NCBI GenBank assembly: GCA_013289195.1 | Contig: JABDAI010000005.1 | Span: 1 to 47,668 of the forward strand | From: Verrucomicrobiota bacterium | GTDB lineage: Bacteria > Verrucomicrobiota > Verrucomicrobiae > Opitutales > CG1-02-43-26 | DNA length: 47,668 bases | Direction: 5' to 3' | Part shown: one piece after another, positions 7,483 through 15,892 of the stretch | Layout: each line of letters opens with the position of its first letter | Position numbering within the stretch: position 1 is the stretch's first letter | Notes under the pieces: model-generated | Databases searched by the model: none | The model's input: only the letters and a program-made list of their open reading frames with translations | What the model was told of the DNA's origin: nothing | Translations under genes and position numbers: made by a program

Positions 7483-9993
7483 ATGCATTTTTTTTATAAA
7501 AAGGAAGGATTTGCACTGATTACAGCACTTCTTTTTATAGGGTTTTTATTGGCTTTGGTTCTTAGTATCTCAGTTTTGTTAAAATGGGATTTTTATCTTT
7601 ACGATACTGGATTAAGCAAAAAGAAGGCGAAAGCGAATGCTATTATTGGCTTGCATATTGCATTAGGGGAATTGCAAAAAAAGTTGGGACCTGATATTGT
7701 TCGGGAAATTGAAACTAAAAGTCAAAATCCAGGAAGGATATTGGATAAAAAAGGAAATGATGAAGGGAGTTACTCGTATATGATTGAAGATTTGTCTCTT
7801 TCTTCCGGGAATAATTCTTTGGCAGTACTCTGCAACGTAGCAGAAGGAGGATTGAGACAAAATTTGACTGAATATCTCATTGATAATCAAGTAGTAAGGG
7901 ATTCTGATCCCATTATTAAAGATATGCTTTTTTCGCCAAAATGGGGAATTGTAAAGAGTTTTTACAAACTAAGCAAAGCATGTGGAACTGGTTCAGATAA
8001 AATAAAACCTGTTGGTGTTCGTAAAAGTGAGCTATTAGATCGAAAACACAAAGCGATTGTTCGAGAAACTACGGATCCAATAACAGTAACCCACGGAGTT
8101 GGACCGATTATAATTGGGATTAAATTTGCCCTGAGACCTATTCTTTATAGAGATGAAAATGCAGGATTTCATCCCAACATGGATATTCAGTATTTCTTAA
8201 CAGTGGATCTTTGGAATCCTTATGCCCTTGATTTGAATTTTGAGGAATATTTGTTTGAAATAGCTTCACGCAGAATTGATGATAAAAAAAGTGATATTCA
8301 CCGTAGCGATAATATTATTTTTTTAAATGAAAATCAAAGATGTAGATTAAATTGTGAACAAAGTTTAGTTTCTCCTTACAATAGATCTATTTTTTTAAGT
8401 ATTATTAAAAGTAGTTTTAAAGCAGGAGAGGTTAAACGTTTTTCATTATATGGATATAAAAGTAATTTAGATATCAAAAATGGGAATCTTTTAATAGAAA
8501 ATGCAAATATTAATAATTACGTAGTCGATAGTATAAGAAGTCCATTGCAAGGTGGTGGACGTATGGACCATGATAAACCGAATTTTGTATACGCAAAAAG
8601 TGAGCCGAAAGAAGAGAATCCAGAGCCTAAAGCAAAAGTGGAAGAAAAGGAAATTTCTAAGATGAGGGGAGGAGGGAAGACGCCGCCCAAAGTGAATGTT
8701 TTTAAAAGACAAAGTGGACAAACAAATTCGCAAACGAAAAAGGATGAGGGTTCTGCGTCTTTTCAGCCTAACTCTTCTCAGCCCAAAACGAGTCAAAGAA
8801 ATGTCCAAAAAGTGGATTCTGTAAGTTGGGGAGAAGGTGGGAATTTGGAATATACTTTTTCTTTGTGTTTGAGGAAAGAGCCGCAGTTGATTTTTCAAGA
8901 GATTAAAGAACTTAAATTTAATGGAAATTCTCAAATTAATAATCCAAATATCATAAACAATTCACAGGAGTATCCTTTATTTGCTATTATTTTTGAAAAT
9001 ATAATAACAGAGGATTTGTTAGTGAATTCTAATCCAAGAAGTCAAATTATTTGGATCGATGATAATAATATAAATGCATTTTTAAAAAAGTCAGATTTTA
9101 ATCATAAAGCATTTTTGTGCGATATTAAGGATTATGATAGTTTTAGGAAATTATTTATTGGCAAAAAACAATTGAGTAATAAAAGCATATTTAGTTTTCC
9201 AAAAGACTGGAATTCATTATGTGCATTGAGTCATTGCAATTTAGGATTACATGAAAATGGCCCAGGATTTGCCTTTGGGAATTCATTTAAGAATAATTAT
9301 ATTGAGGATAGCCAAGATAGAAATGATGTCCCTTATTTATATGATCTTTCTTACCATTTGAATAAGGCTTTATGGGATAGTTATTATATTTCAGGAAATC
9401 GAGAAAAAAATGGTTTTTTTCAGCTTTCTAGAAATAATACTAGAGACAATAAAGTTTTATTTGAGGAACAAGTTCTTGTTAGAGAAGCATTTAATGTTAA
9501 TTCGACGTCTAAAGAAAGTTGGGCCCAAATGCTTAGTGGGTTAGGAAAGTCGCCATATTGCTTAAAAAAAGAAACTATTGAGCAGGTGGCAAAGGAGATA
9601 GCAAATCAGGTAGCAGTGAGGGGTCCATTTAAAACTTTGGGAGAGTTTATTAATAGACGAGTGGATGGTGGGATTTATAGTCAGTGTGGTGTTATTCAAT
9701 CGGCACTGAATGAATGTGGGCTTTCTCTTCATCAATATGAGATTCTGGATCTTATTGGCGATCGGATAGGAGTGAGATCGGACACGTTTAATATACGAGT
9801 TACGGGAGAATCAGGAGGAAAGATGTTTTCAAAGGATAAAAAAAAACAAGCTTGTTGTGAAGTGCTTGTACAGCGGGTTCCGGAGTATATGGATAGGAAA
9901 AATGGACCGAAAGATAGGCAAGAGAATTTAAGCCAAATCAATAAACGCTTTGGTCGGCGATTTAAAATTGTTTCATTTCGTTGGTTATTTTAA
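7483..9993 (+). CDS. Large pseudopilin-like protein (verrucomicrobial type)
   Basis: The N-terminus reads KKEGFALITALLFIGFLLAL. This is a prepilin-like leader (cleavage expected between G and F) followed by a hydrophobic helix. Next comes KAKANAIIGLHIALGELQKKLGPD (about 43-70), then WNPY near residue 245, a Pro/Glu/Lys/Gly-rich low-complexity linker (about 355-445), GPFKTLGEFINRRV near 710, and the end RFGRRFKIVSFRWLF (822-836). From memory this set recurs in very large pseudopilin-like proteins of Verrucomicrobia; I could not search. The prepilin motif lacks the usual Glu at position +5 (FALIT instead of FxLxE). Export by a type IV pilus or type II-like machine is inferred, and the GspE-like ATPase at 488-1915 is a candidate partner. 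No clear Shine-Dalgarno sequence precedes the ATG. The 3' end overlaps brnQ by 9 bp, convergently. Confidence 0.8.
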   Translation: MHFFYKKEGFALITALLFIGFLLALVLSISVLLKWDFYLYDTGLSKKKAKANAIIGLHIALGELQKKLGPDIVREIETKSQNPGRILDKKGNDEGSYSYMIEDLSLSSGNNSLAVLCNVAEGGLRQNLTEYLIDNQVVRDSDPIIKDMLFSPKWGIVKSFYKLSKACGTGSDKIKPVGVRKSELLDRKHKAIVRETTDPITVTHGVGPIIIGIKFALRPILYRDENAGFHPNMDIQYFLTVDLWNPYALDLNFEEYLFEIASRRIDDKKSDIHRSDNIIFLNENQRCRLNCEQSLVSPYNRSIFLSIIKSSFKAGEVKRFSLYGYKSNLDIKNGNLLIENANINNYVVDSIRSPLQGGGRMDHDKPNFVYAKSEPKEENPEPKAKVEEKEISKMRGGGKTPPKVNVFKRQSGQTNSQTKKDEGSASFQPNSSQPKTSQRNVQKVDSVSWGEGGNLEYTFSLCLRKEPQLIFQEIKELKFNGNSQINNPNIINNSQEYPLFAIIFENIITEDLLVNSNPRSQIIWIDDNNINAFLKKSDFNHKAFLCDIKDYDSFRKLFIGKKQLSNKSIFSFPKDWNSLCALSHCNLGLHENGPGFAFGNSFKNNYIEDSQDRNDVPYLYDLSYHLNKALWDSYYISGNREKNGFFQLSRNNTRDNKVLFEEQVLVREAFNVNSTSKESWAQMLSGLGKSPYCLKKETIEQVAKEIANQVAVRGPFKTLGEFINRRVDGGIYSQCGVIQSALNECGLSLHQYEILDLIGDRIGVRSDTFNIRVTGESGGKMFSKDKKKQACCEVLVQRVPEYMDRKNGPKDRQENLSQINKRFGRRFKIVSFRWLF

Positions 9994-11142
9994 AGTAAAA
10001 TAAGTAGTACTCACAATGATAGTCATCCAAAAAGCAATACGATTCAAATAAGAAAAGTTCCATATCTTATTTGCAATATTTGTCAAAGTAAGAACAATAA
10101 GGGCAGGATAGGCGATTTGAAGGATGGCACCTATCCAGGAGCTGAGTGAGTTAAAGCCTAAGAGGGAGATAAAAAATGCAAGGACTAATGTTATGATAAC
10201 GCATTGACGTTTACCCAATTTAAAGCGTAAAAGGTATTGGTTCGTAAAATCGGCAAAAAGCAGAGCTAGAATAGCAGCTGTAGTAATACAAGCTAAAGTT
10301 ATCGTTATTGCAACAATGGGTACAGCAAATGGGCCAAGGGCATGGCCGGTGATGATCGAGAACATTTGCTGTGCGGGAACCTCGCTGAGGGTTAAGGAAT
10401 GCTTAGCACCCAAAATAACAAAACCGATGTAAATAGTGGCGATCAGACCTGCTCCGATGATGCTTGCAGCAAAACTGAGTTTTAAAAGAGTTTTTGGACT
10501 AGCCTCTGAATTCATATTAGCTCGAATATAGGCAACAATTGTAGTAGAAAAGAAGAAAGCGGCTAAAAGATCCATTGTTTGATAGCCATTAGTGAGACCA
10601 ATATTAAAAGCTTGAGAACTCGAAAAGTCGGACAGAAGATGAGAACCTTCTGCAAAAAAAAGACCCGCAATGATAATAACTAGGATTCCAAATAAGAAAA
10701 AAGGAGTGAGAATACGACCCATAATAGGGACAATTTTATCGTGATTCCAAATAAGAACTAGGGTCAAAAGACAAAACAGGAAGCTAAAAACTCCTAAGGA
10801 AAGATCAGGATAAAAAGAAGTTACAGCACCATGAGCAACAATGATGCAGCGAGGTACGACCCCTAAAGGGCCTAATATGGCAAGTAGACAAAAAACTAAT
10901 AGTATAGCGGGAATTTTTCCAATGCCTTTAAAGAAATTAGAATGATTGCCATCATATAAAATAACGCCAATGAGGCCTAGAAAGGGCATAATAACGCCAG
11001 TAATAGTTAATCCTATTATGGCACTGAAAGTATTTCCAGATGTTTGAGTACCAAGTAATAAAGGAAAAACAAGATTGCCTGCTCCAAAGAACATGGTAAA
11101 CATAGCAAAGCCGGCAGTGCAAACTGTTTTCGCAAAATTCAT
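9985..11142 (-). CDS. brnQ: BrnQ-type branched-chain amino acid transporter (LIVCS family)
   Basis: Inner-membrane symporter of the LIVCS family, expected to import Leu, Ile and Val with Na+ or H+. The start matches the family: AGFAMFTMFFGAGNLVFPL (about residues 10-28). There are 11 or so hydrophobic segments across 385 residues, somewhat shorter than the roughly 430-440 residues of typical BrnQ, with a short C-terminus. It lies 28 bp downstream of aroC and is probably co-transcribed. The substrate is inferred from the family. Its last bases overlap the convergent gene ending at 9993. Confidence 0.88.
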   Translation of the reverse strand: MNFAKTVCTAGFAMFTMFFGAGNLVFPLLLGTQTSGNTFSAIIGLTITGVIMPFLGLIGVILYDGNHSNFFKGIGKIPAILLVFCLLAILGPLGVVPRCIIVAHGAVTSFYPDLSLGVFSFLFCLLTLVLIWNHDKIVPIMGRILTPFFLFGILVIIIAGLFFAEGSHLLSDFSSSQAFNIGLTNGYQTMDLLAAFFFSTTIVAYIRANMNSEASPKTLLKLSFAASIIGAGLIATIYIGFVILGAKHSLTLSEVPAQQMFSIITGHALGPFAVPIVAITITLACITTAAILALLFADFTNQYLLRFKLGKRQCVIITLVLAFFISLLGFNSLSSWIGAILQIAYPALIVLTLTNIANKIWNFSYLNRIAFWMTIIVSTTYFTLK

Positions 11143-11170
11143 AAATAATATAACGTATTAATAAAATATG

Positions 11171-12271
11171 TTAAACTCGGTCCGATGTCAATTTTAAAGA
11201 TCGAGCTTGATGAATCATCCAGTGATTTACGAGAACTAAAGCAGCCATAGCTTCGACAATAGGTACAGCTCTTGGGAGAACGCAAGGATCATGGCGACCT
11301 TGACCTTGGAATTGAACAGGATTGCCATTTGTATTTACAGTATTTTGAGTTTTTAAAATAGTTGCTGTGGGTTTGAAAGCAACTCGAAAGTAAATTTCTT
11401 CGCCATTGGTGATACCACCTTGAATTCCAGCAGAGAAGTTAGTAAGGGTTCGAATCCCAGAATCTTTCTGATAAAAGACGTCATTGTGCTCAGAACCTTT
11501 CATTTGAGTGCCTGCAAAGCCGCTACCAATTTCAAATCCTTTAGTTGCAGGAATAGAGAGCATAGCTTTTGCTAAATCAGCTTCAAGGCGATCAAAAACA
11601 GGTTCCCCAAGTCCTATTGGGACATTACGAATTCGACAAAGAATGATTCCACCTAGAGAATCTCCTTCCTCTTGAACCTTTTGAATCAACTCAACCATTG
11701 CCTTTGCAGTTTCTGGGTCGGGGCATCTAACTGAAGAGGCGTCAATTTCTTCCACTGAAGGAAAATGATCTAAGAATGGCATTTTAATAATATTAATAGA
11801 CTCAACATAAGCTCTTATTTCTATATTATTAATATGATTAAGAATTTTTTTTGCAATAGCACCCGCAGCAATACGTCCAATTGTTTCTCGAGCGGAAGAA
11901 CGGCCACCGCCGTAGGGATTGCGAATACCATATTTTGCCTGAGTAGTAAAGTCGGCATGTGAAGGGCGATAGAGGTCGAGTAGCTCGGAATAATCTTCTG
12001 GTTTGGGATCTTCATTTTTTACGAACATGGCGATGGGTGTGCCAAGTGTTTTGCCTTGATAGACGCCACTGACAATATGAATAAGATCCGATTCTTTGCG
12101 TGAGCTAGTAATGCTACTTTGGCCCGGACGTCGTCGATTAAGATCTTGCTGAATATCTGTTTCATTTAAAGGAAGTAGGGGAGGGCAGCCATCAATAACG
12201 ACGCCGATTGAAGGTCCGTGGCTTTCGCCCCAAGTGGTCACAGAAAAAAGTTTTCCAAAAGAATTGCCCAT
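11171..12271 (-). CDS. aroC: Chorismate synthase
   Basis: Catalyses the last shikimate-pathway step, EPSP to chorismate, using reduced FMN. The 366-residue length is standard. Visible family signatures are SFGKLFSVTTWGESHGPSIG at the N-terminus, YRPSHADFTTQAKYG, GGRSSARET (FMN and substrate binding) and the C-terminal GRHDPCVLPRAVP. Start ATG at 12271. Upstream lies a gene-free stretch holding the nested inverted repeat at 12334-12455. Retention of aroC shows the organism still makes, or finishes making, aromatic compounds. Confidence 0.96.
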   Translation of the reverse strand: MGNSFGKLFSVTTWGESHGPSIGVVIDGCPPLLPLNETDIQQDLNRRRPGQSSITSSRKESDLIHIVSGVYQGKTLGTPIAMFVKNEDPKPEDYSELLDLYRPSHADFTTQAKYGIRNPYGGGRSSARETIGRIAAGAIAKKILNHINNIEIRAYVESINIIKMPFLDHFPSVEEIDASSVRCPDPETAKAMVELIQKVQEEGDSLGGIILCRIRNVPIGLGEPVFDRLEADLAKAMLSIPATKGFEIGSGFAGTQMKGSEHNDVFYQKDSGIRTLTNFSAGIQGGITNGEEIYFRVAFKPTATILKTQNTVNTNGNPVQFQGQGRHDPCVLPRAVPIVEAMAALVLVNHWMIHQARSLKLTSDRV

Positions 12272-12333
12272 AGAAAAAAGAATTTTAATTGACTGTTAAC
12301 TGCAGTAGGGAAAAGAGCAAACCAATTTTCATT

Positions 12334-12455
12334 AGACTTCTTTGCATAACCGCAGTCTTTTACTCGCTAGCGGCGTCAAAAATTTGATCGAGGTCTTCAT
12401 GTACCCCATGTATACTGCGGCTTCTGCCAAATTATTACATTTATGCAAGAACTCT
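12334..12455. repeat. MITE-like nested inverted repeat
   Basis: The outer ends are imperfect inverted repeats: AGACTTCTTTGCATAA (12334-12349) against the reverse complement of TTATGCAAGAACTCT (12441-12455). Inside them is a second pair, CCGCAGT (12350-12356) and ACTGCGG (12414-12420). The inner part is clearly richer in G+C than the surrounding intergenic DNA and has no long ORF. The 12-mer ACTTCTTTGCAT recurs at 19261-19272, also between genes. The layout fits a miniature mobile element, an insertion-sequence remnant, or a structured RNA. A flanking target duplication was not evident. Confidence 0.45.
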
Positions 12456-12501
12456 ATTTTTCATTTGCACTTCTAGCATGTGTTTACTAGAGTTAACGAT
12501 T

Positions 12502-13143
12502 ATGATTTTAGAATCAATAGGAAAGGAAAAAACGTATGCCTTTTTGGATGAATGTATTGCAAGATATCCGCAACTTAAGGTATGTAAGGACGATATTTTG
12601 GCAGCATTCACACAATTGGTAAAAACGTATCGCAATGGGAAAAAGCTTCTTATATGTGGGAATGGTGGGAGCGCTGCGGATGCAGATCATATATCAGGGG
12701 AACTATTAAAAGGGTTTGGTCAGCCGCGACCTCTTTCAGACGAATGGAAAAAAAGATTGGGAAAAAGCCTTGCGGAAAACTTGCAAGGGGCTTTGCCAAC
12801 CATCCCTCTAACTGTTTTTAATGCTTTAGGTACAGCCTATAATAACGACTGTGATGGGCGCTATACATTTGCACAGCTGACATGGGGTTTGGGCCAACAG
12901 GGGGATAGTCTTTTGGCCATAACGACTTCTGGGAACTCTGGAAATGTGTTATTGGCAGTAGAGGTAGCAAAAGCAAAAGGTATGCATACCATAGCGCTTA
13001 CCGGAAAGTCGGGAGGTAAAATTAAAGACTTAGTGGATATCTGTATTTTTGCGCCTGCCACTGAAGTCTATAAAATTCAGGAATTGCATTTGCCGATCTA
13101 TCATACTTTATGTTTTATGCTTGAAGATTATTTCTTTGTTTAA
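12502..13143 (+). CDS. gmhA: SIS-domain phosphosugar isomerase, GmhA-like
   Basis: A single SIS domain with GNGGSAADADHISGELLKGF (phosphosugar-binding loop), TTSGNSGNV and the C-terminal VQELH-like segment KIQELHLPIYH. This points to sedoheptulose-7-phosphate isomerase, the first step of ADP-heptose synthesis for the LPS inner core. It carries an insert of about 25 residues (PRPLSDEWKKRLGKSLAEN) absent from E. coli GmhA, so another phosphosugar substrate is possible. I chose ATG 12502 because of AGAG about 9 bases upstream. An in-frame ATG at 12478 would add MCLLELTI and has no visible ribosome site. The CCA-adding enzyme gene follows 9 bp later. With LpxK it supports an LPS-bearing outer membrane. 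Confidence 0.85.
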   Translation: MILESIGKEKTYAFLDECIARYPQLKVCKDDILAAFTQLVKTYRNGKKLLICGNGGSAADADHISGELLKGFGQPRPLSDEWKKRLGKSLAENLQGALPTIPLTVFNALGTAYNNDCDGRYTFAQLTWGLGQQGDSLLAITTSGNSGNVLLAVEVAKAKGMHTIALTGKSGGKIKDLVDICIFAPATEVYKIQELHLPIYHTLCFMLEDYFFV

Positions 13144-13152
13144 AAGCCTTTT

Positions 13153-14535
13153 ATGATTATTTTCCCTTATTTAACTGAGGAATTAAAGCAAGTCTGCTTG
13201 ACGATTGCTAAGGAAGTTAAAATAAATGGAGGAAGAGCATTGCTAGTAGGAGGAGGGGTTAGAGATGCCTTACTGGGGTTAAATCCTAAAGATATAGATA
13301 TTGAAGTATTTGGAATCTTGCCAGAAAAATTGGAAAATATACTGAAAGGACATTTTCCAATTATAAAGATAGGTAAAGCTTTTGGTGTGTTAAAATTAAA
13401 AGGGATTGAGGTTGATGTATCCATTCCTAGAAAGGAATCCAAGGAAGGAATCGGACATAAGGGATTTCACATAGAAGGGGATCCTTATCTTTCTTTTGAA
13501 GAAGCTGCTTCCCGAAGAGATTTTACAATTAATGCAATTTCATGGGATCCTCTTACGCAGGAATTGATCGATCCCTTTAAAGGGCAAGATGATTTGGCTA
13601 AAGGAATCTTAAGACATGTGAGTAATAAATTCAGTGAAGATCCCTTAAGAGTTTTGCGGGCAATGCAAATTTTAGCGAGATTTAACTTAAAAGTTGATAC
13701 CCAAACCCTTGAACTTTGTAAAACCATAGAACCTGAAAATTTGCCTAAAGAACGCATTTTTGAAGAATGGAAAAAACTTATTATCAAAGGTAAAACGCCT
13801 TCTATTGGATTAAAGTTTTTAAAAGACTGTGGATGGATTCGTTATTATCCTGAACTAGAAGCACTTATAAATTGTGAACAAGATCCTCAGTGGCATCCAG
13901 AGGGCGACGTCTGGCTGCATACACTGCATTGTATGGACGAATTTGCAAGAGAACGGATCAATGATGAGTGGGAAGACTTGATAGTTGGACTTGGAGTTTT
14001 ATGTCATGACTTGGGTAAACCCGTAACGACTATCAGAGATGATGAGGGAAGAATTCGGTCTCCAGGACATGATATAGCAGGAGTGCCGATTGCTGATAAA
14101 TTTTTAAGGCGAATGACAGATGCGAAAGCATTAATAGAAGCTGTTCTCCTTTTAGTAGAAACACATATGCGGCCCGTTGAGCTTTATAAAACGCAAGCGG
14201 GAAGTGGGGCAATTAGAAGACTTGCCAATAAAGTGGGACGTATTGATCGATTAATAAGAGTTGTAAGTGCAGATATGGGAGGGTCTCCACCTAAAGATAA
14301 AAGTGAATTTTTGATTGGACTTAAGTGGTTTGAAGATCAAGGTGAACTTCTAAAAGTGGTTGACCAAGCTCCTAAACCCCTGATTTTAGGGAGGCATCTT
14401 ATCGAACTGGGACTTGTTCCTGGGAAAGAGTTTAGGAAAATCCTCAATGATTGTTTTGAGGCGCAACTGGATGGTCAATTCGATACGTTAGAAGGAGGAT
14501 TAAAATACCTTATTCATTATTTGCAAAAAAGGTAG
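13153..14535 (+). CDS. cca: CCA tRNA nucleotidyltransferase / poly(A) polymerase family, with HD domain
   Basis: Class II nucleotidyltransferase adding or repairing the 3' CCA of tRNA. GGGVRDALLG (33-42) and DID (47-49) are the G-loop and the metal-binding DxD. RRDFTINAISWD is the conserved RRDxTxNA motif. RHVSNKFSEDPLRVLRAMQILARF is the family motif following the catalytic domain. An HD domain (LCHDLGKP) follows, as in bacterial multifunctional CCA enzymes. 460 residues. The start overlaps no neighbour and lies 9 bp after the GmhA-like gene. The 3' end overlaps the convergent unknown gene by 26 bp. A poly(A) polymerase role is less likely but cannot be excluded. Confidence 0.9.
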   Translation: MIIFPYLTEELKQVCLTIAKEVKINGGRALLVGGGVRDALLGLNPKDIDIEVFGILPEKLENILKGHFPIIKIGKAFGVLKLKGIEVDVSIPRKESKEGIGHKGFHIEGDPYLSFEEAASRRDFTINAISWDPLTQELIDPFKGQDDLAKGILRHVSNKFSEDPLRVLRAMQILARFNLKVDTQTLELCKTIEPENLPKERIFEEWKKLIIKGKTPSIGLKFLKDCGWIRYYPELEALINCEQDPQWHPEGDVWLHTLHCMDEFARERINDEWEDLIVGLGVLCHDLGKPVTTIRDDEGRIRSPGHDIAGVPIADKFLRRMTDAKALIEAVLLLVETHMRPVELYKTQAGSGAIRRLANKVGRIDRLIRVVSADMGGSPPKDKSEFLIGLKWFEDQGELLKVVDQAPKPLILGRHLIELGLVPGKEFRKILNDCFEAQLDGQFDTLEGGLKYLIHYLQKR

Positions 14536-15085
14536 GAAGACTATTTTTTATTCCATCTTTTTGGTTTTTGGGATTGAAACCTTTTTCAAAAACCTCAAAT
14601 GAAATTTTGCGCATGAAATTTTCGCTATACTCGTTTTTGAGTAAATAGACTTTCATGCATTCGGCAAGTTCCTTGGCTTTATCGAAGAATAATTTTAATT
14701 GATCTACTGTTGTGATTTCTCCTGATGTGATTTTAAAATTTAATTTATCAATTAAATTAATTTTTGCAAAAACATCCGTGTTTGTTAAAAAGTTAAATAA
14801 ACATCGCATTTCAGTCTCAATTCTTTTCTTCTCTAGAAAAAAAAGATTTGAAAAATCCACGTGAGGCTTAATATTTAACTTTAAGACTTTGGATTGTTGG
14901 GGTTTTCTGGACGCAAGTCCTATTTTATTAGGAATCCAACAACATTGAAAATTTACTAACCAAGACGGCCGCTGAGGGACGTTAGGGAAAATTTTTCTAG
15001 TGTGTGAGCCACTATCAATTCTGGTAGTGGAAAAAGGGACGACTCTATTTCTATTAGAAATGCCTGAAGATTGGGGTATGCTCAT
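14510..15085 (-). CDS. Protein of unknown function
   Basis: A 191-residue ORF with no recognised domain. The N-terminal 60 residues are basic and Ser/Pro-rich without a signal peptide. Residues 80-170 look helical and charged (VDQLKLFFDKAKELAECM). It overlaps the end of the CCA-enzyme gene by 26 bp, convergently. It is kept as a gene because of its length, AT-rich codon use like its neighbours and a well-folded-looking C-terminal half. A host-directed or regulatory role is possible but not supported by any motif. Confidence 0.55.
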   Translation of the reverse strand: MSIPQSSGISNRNRVVPFSTTRIDSGSHTRKIFPNVPQRPSWLVNFQCCWIPNKIGLASRKPQQSKVLKLNIKPHVDFSNLFFLEKKRIETEMRCLFNFLTNTDVFAKINLIDKLNFKITSGEITTVDQLKLFFDKAKELAECMKVYLLKNEYSENFMRKISFEVFEKGFNPKNQKDGIKNSLPTFFANNE

Positions 15086-15196
15086 ATTTTTAAAGTTTTA
15101 TAGAAAAAAATAGAGTTTGTCAACTTAATGAATTTATTTTTTTGCTAATTGATGCATAACTAAACAATTTTTCACTAATTTTTGTAATCGCTAAAA

Positions 15197-15240
15197 GGAA
15201 GAGGAAAATGCTCAAAACTGAAGTAATAAGCATTTTCCTC
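15197..15240 (-). terminator. Intrinsic terminator of the small secreted-protein gene
   Basis: A perfect 12-bp stem: GAGGAAAATGCT (15201-15212) with AGCATTTTCCTC (15229-15240) and a 16-nt loop. Read on the minus strand the stem is followed by TTCCTTTT. It lies about 50 bp after the stop at 15290. Confidence 0.7.
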
Positions 15241-15289
15241 TCTTGAATTATATAACGTTCTTAAGTCTTTTAAGTCTTAAAGTTGGAGA

Positions 15290-15589
15290 TTAATTCATAG
15301 GTTGTGACTGATCACTCATAGGTTGTTGAGCAGGGGTCGTGGGTTGATTCTGATAGGCTGCGACACCAGCTTGTACCCCAGACTTTATAGCACTCATTGC
15401 CTGCTGACCTTGTGGAGAGTTGTATAAACTTTTCCCCGCTTGCACCACGTCCGAAAAGCTCATTCTTGCGTTAGATTGATTAGCTGCACCTGTACCTGTA
15501 TTATCTGGATAGTTTTCTGCATTCAGTGTAAATGCGCATCCAAGCAATAAACTTGATGCAGTAATTAGTATTGATATTTTGTTTTTCAT
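15290..15589 (-). CDS. Small exported protein, possible lipoprotein
   Basis: A 99-residue protein with an N-terminal signal (MKNKISILITASSLLLGCAF). LLLGC could be a lipobox with Cys18 as the lipidated residue; alternatively signal peptidase I could cut after LNA (residue 24). The mature part is Gln/Ser/Ala/Pro-rich with a helical stretch SFSDVVQAGKSLYNSPQGQQ and ends in a Gln/Pro-rich disordered tail. No family recognised. It has its own terminator at 15197-15240 and an AT-rich upstream region, so it is probably a single-gene transcript. Confidence 0.72.
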   Translation of the reverse strand: MKNKISILITASSLLLGCAFTLNAENYPDNTGTGAANQSNARMSFSDVVQAGKSLYNSPQGQQAMSAIKSGVQAGVAAYQNQPTTPAQQPMSDQSQPMN

Positions 15590-15709
15590 AATATTTATTT
15601 TTGATTGTTAATATTTTAGAATTAAATTATATAATTATAGTTTAATTTATATATTCGACTGATTAAAAATAATATTGAAAATTCCGATAGTCAAATTAAC
15701 TAAAGTTTT

Positions 15710-15886
15710 TTAGATTTTTGAGGATTTGTTGGCTTTAATGCTCAATTGTTTCCTAATCTTGCAAGCGCAATCATTATTACAACTTGTTTGCTTCATTGAA
15801 ATTCTCTTAAAAAACCCAAAAAGTATGTATAATGATGAAGCTATCACTGAAGTATAAACAATAAAATTTTGAATTGAAATATTCAT
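15710..15886 (-). CDS. FeoB-associated Cys-rich membrane peptide
   Basis: A 58-codon ORF found by reading the minus strand after feoB. It has one hydrophobic segment (residues about 8-26, FIVYTSVIASSLYILFGFF), then a basic turn (KRIS), then a cysteine cluster CNNDCAC (C36, C40, C42) and a basic tail. This is the layout of the small FeoB-associated Cys-rich membrane proteins that often follow feoB. It starts 7 bp after the feoB stop on the same strand. The cysteines could bind iron or a cluster near the FeoB pore, which is inference. The ATG follows the AT-rich sequence TTAGAAAATC without a strong ribosome site, suggesting coupling to feoB. Confidence 0.75.
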   Translation of the reverse strand: MNISIQNFIVYTSVIASSLYILFGFFKRISMKQTSCNNDCACKIRKQLSIKANKSSKI

Positions 15887-15892
15887 GATTTT

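Noticed and set aside
8491..8934. 147-codon minus-strand ORF opposite the low-complexity part of the pseudopilin-like gene
   Set aside because: Arg/Phe/Leu-rich translation is what an antisense Lys/Glu/Pro-rich region gives. The plus frame has family motifs on both sides.
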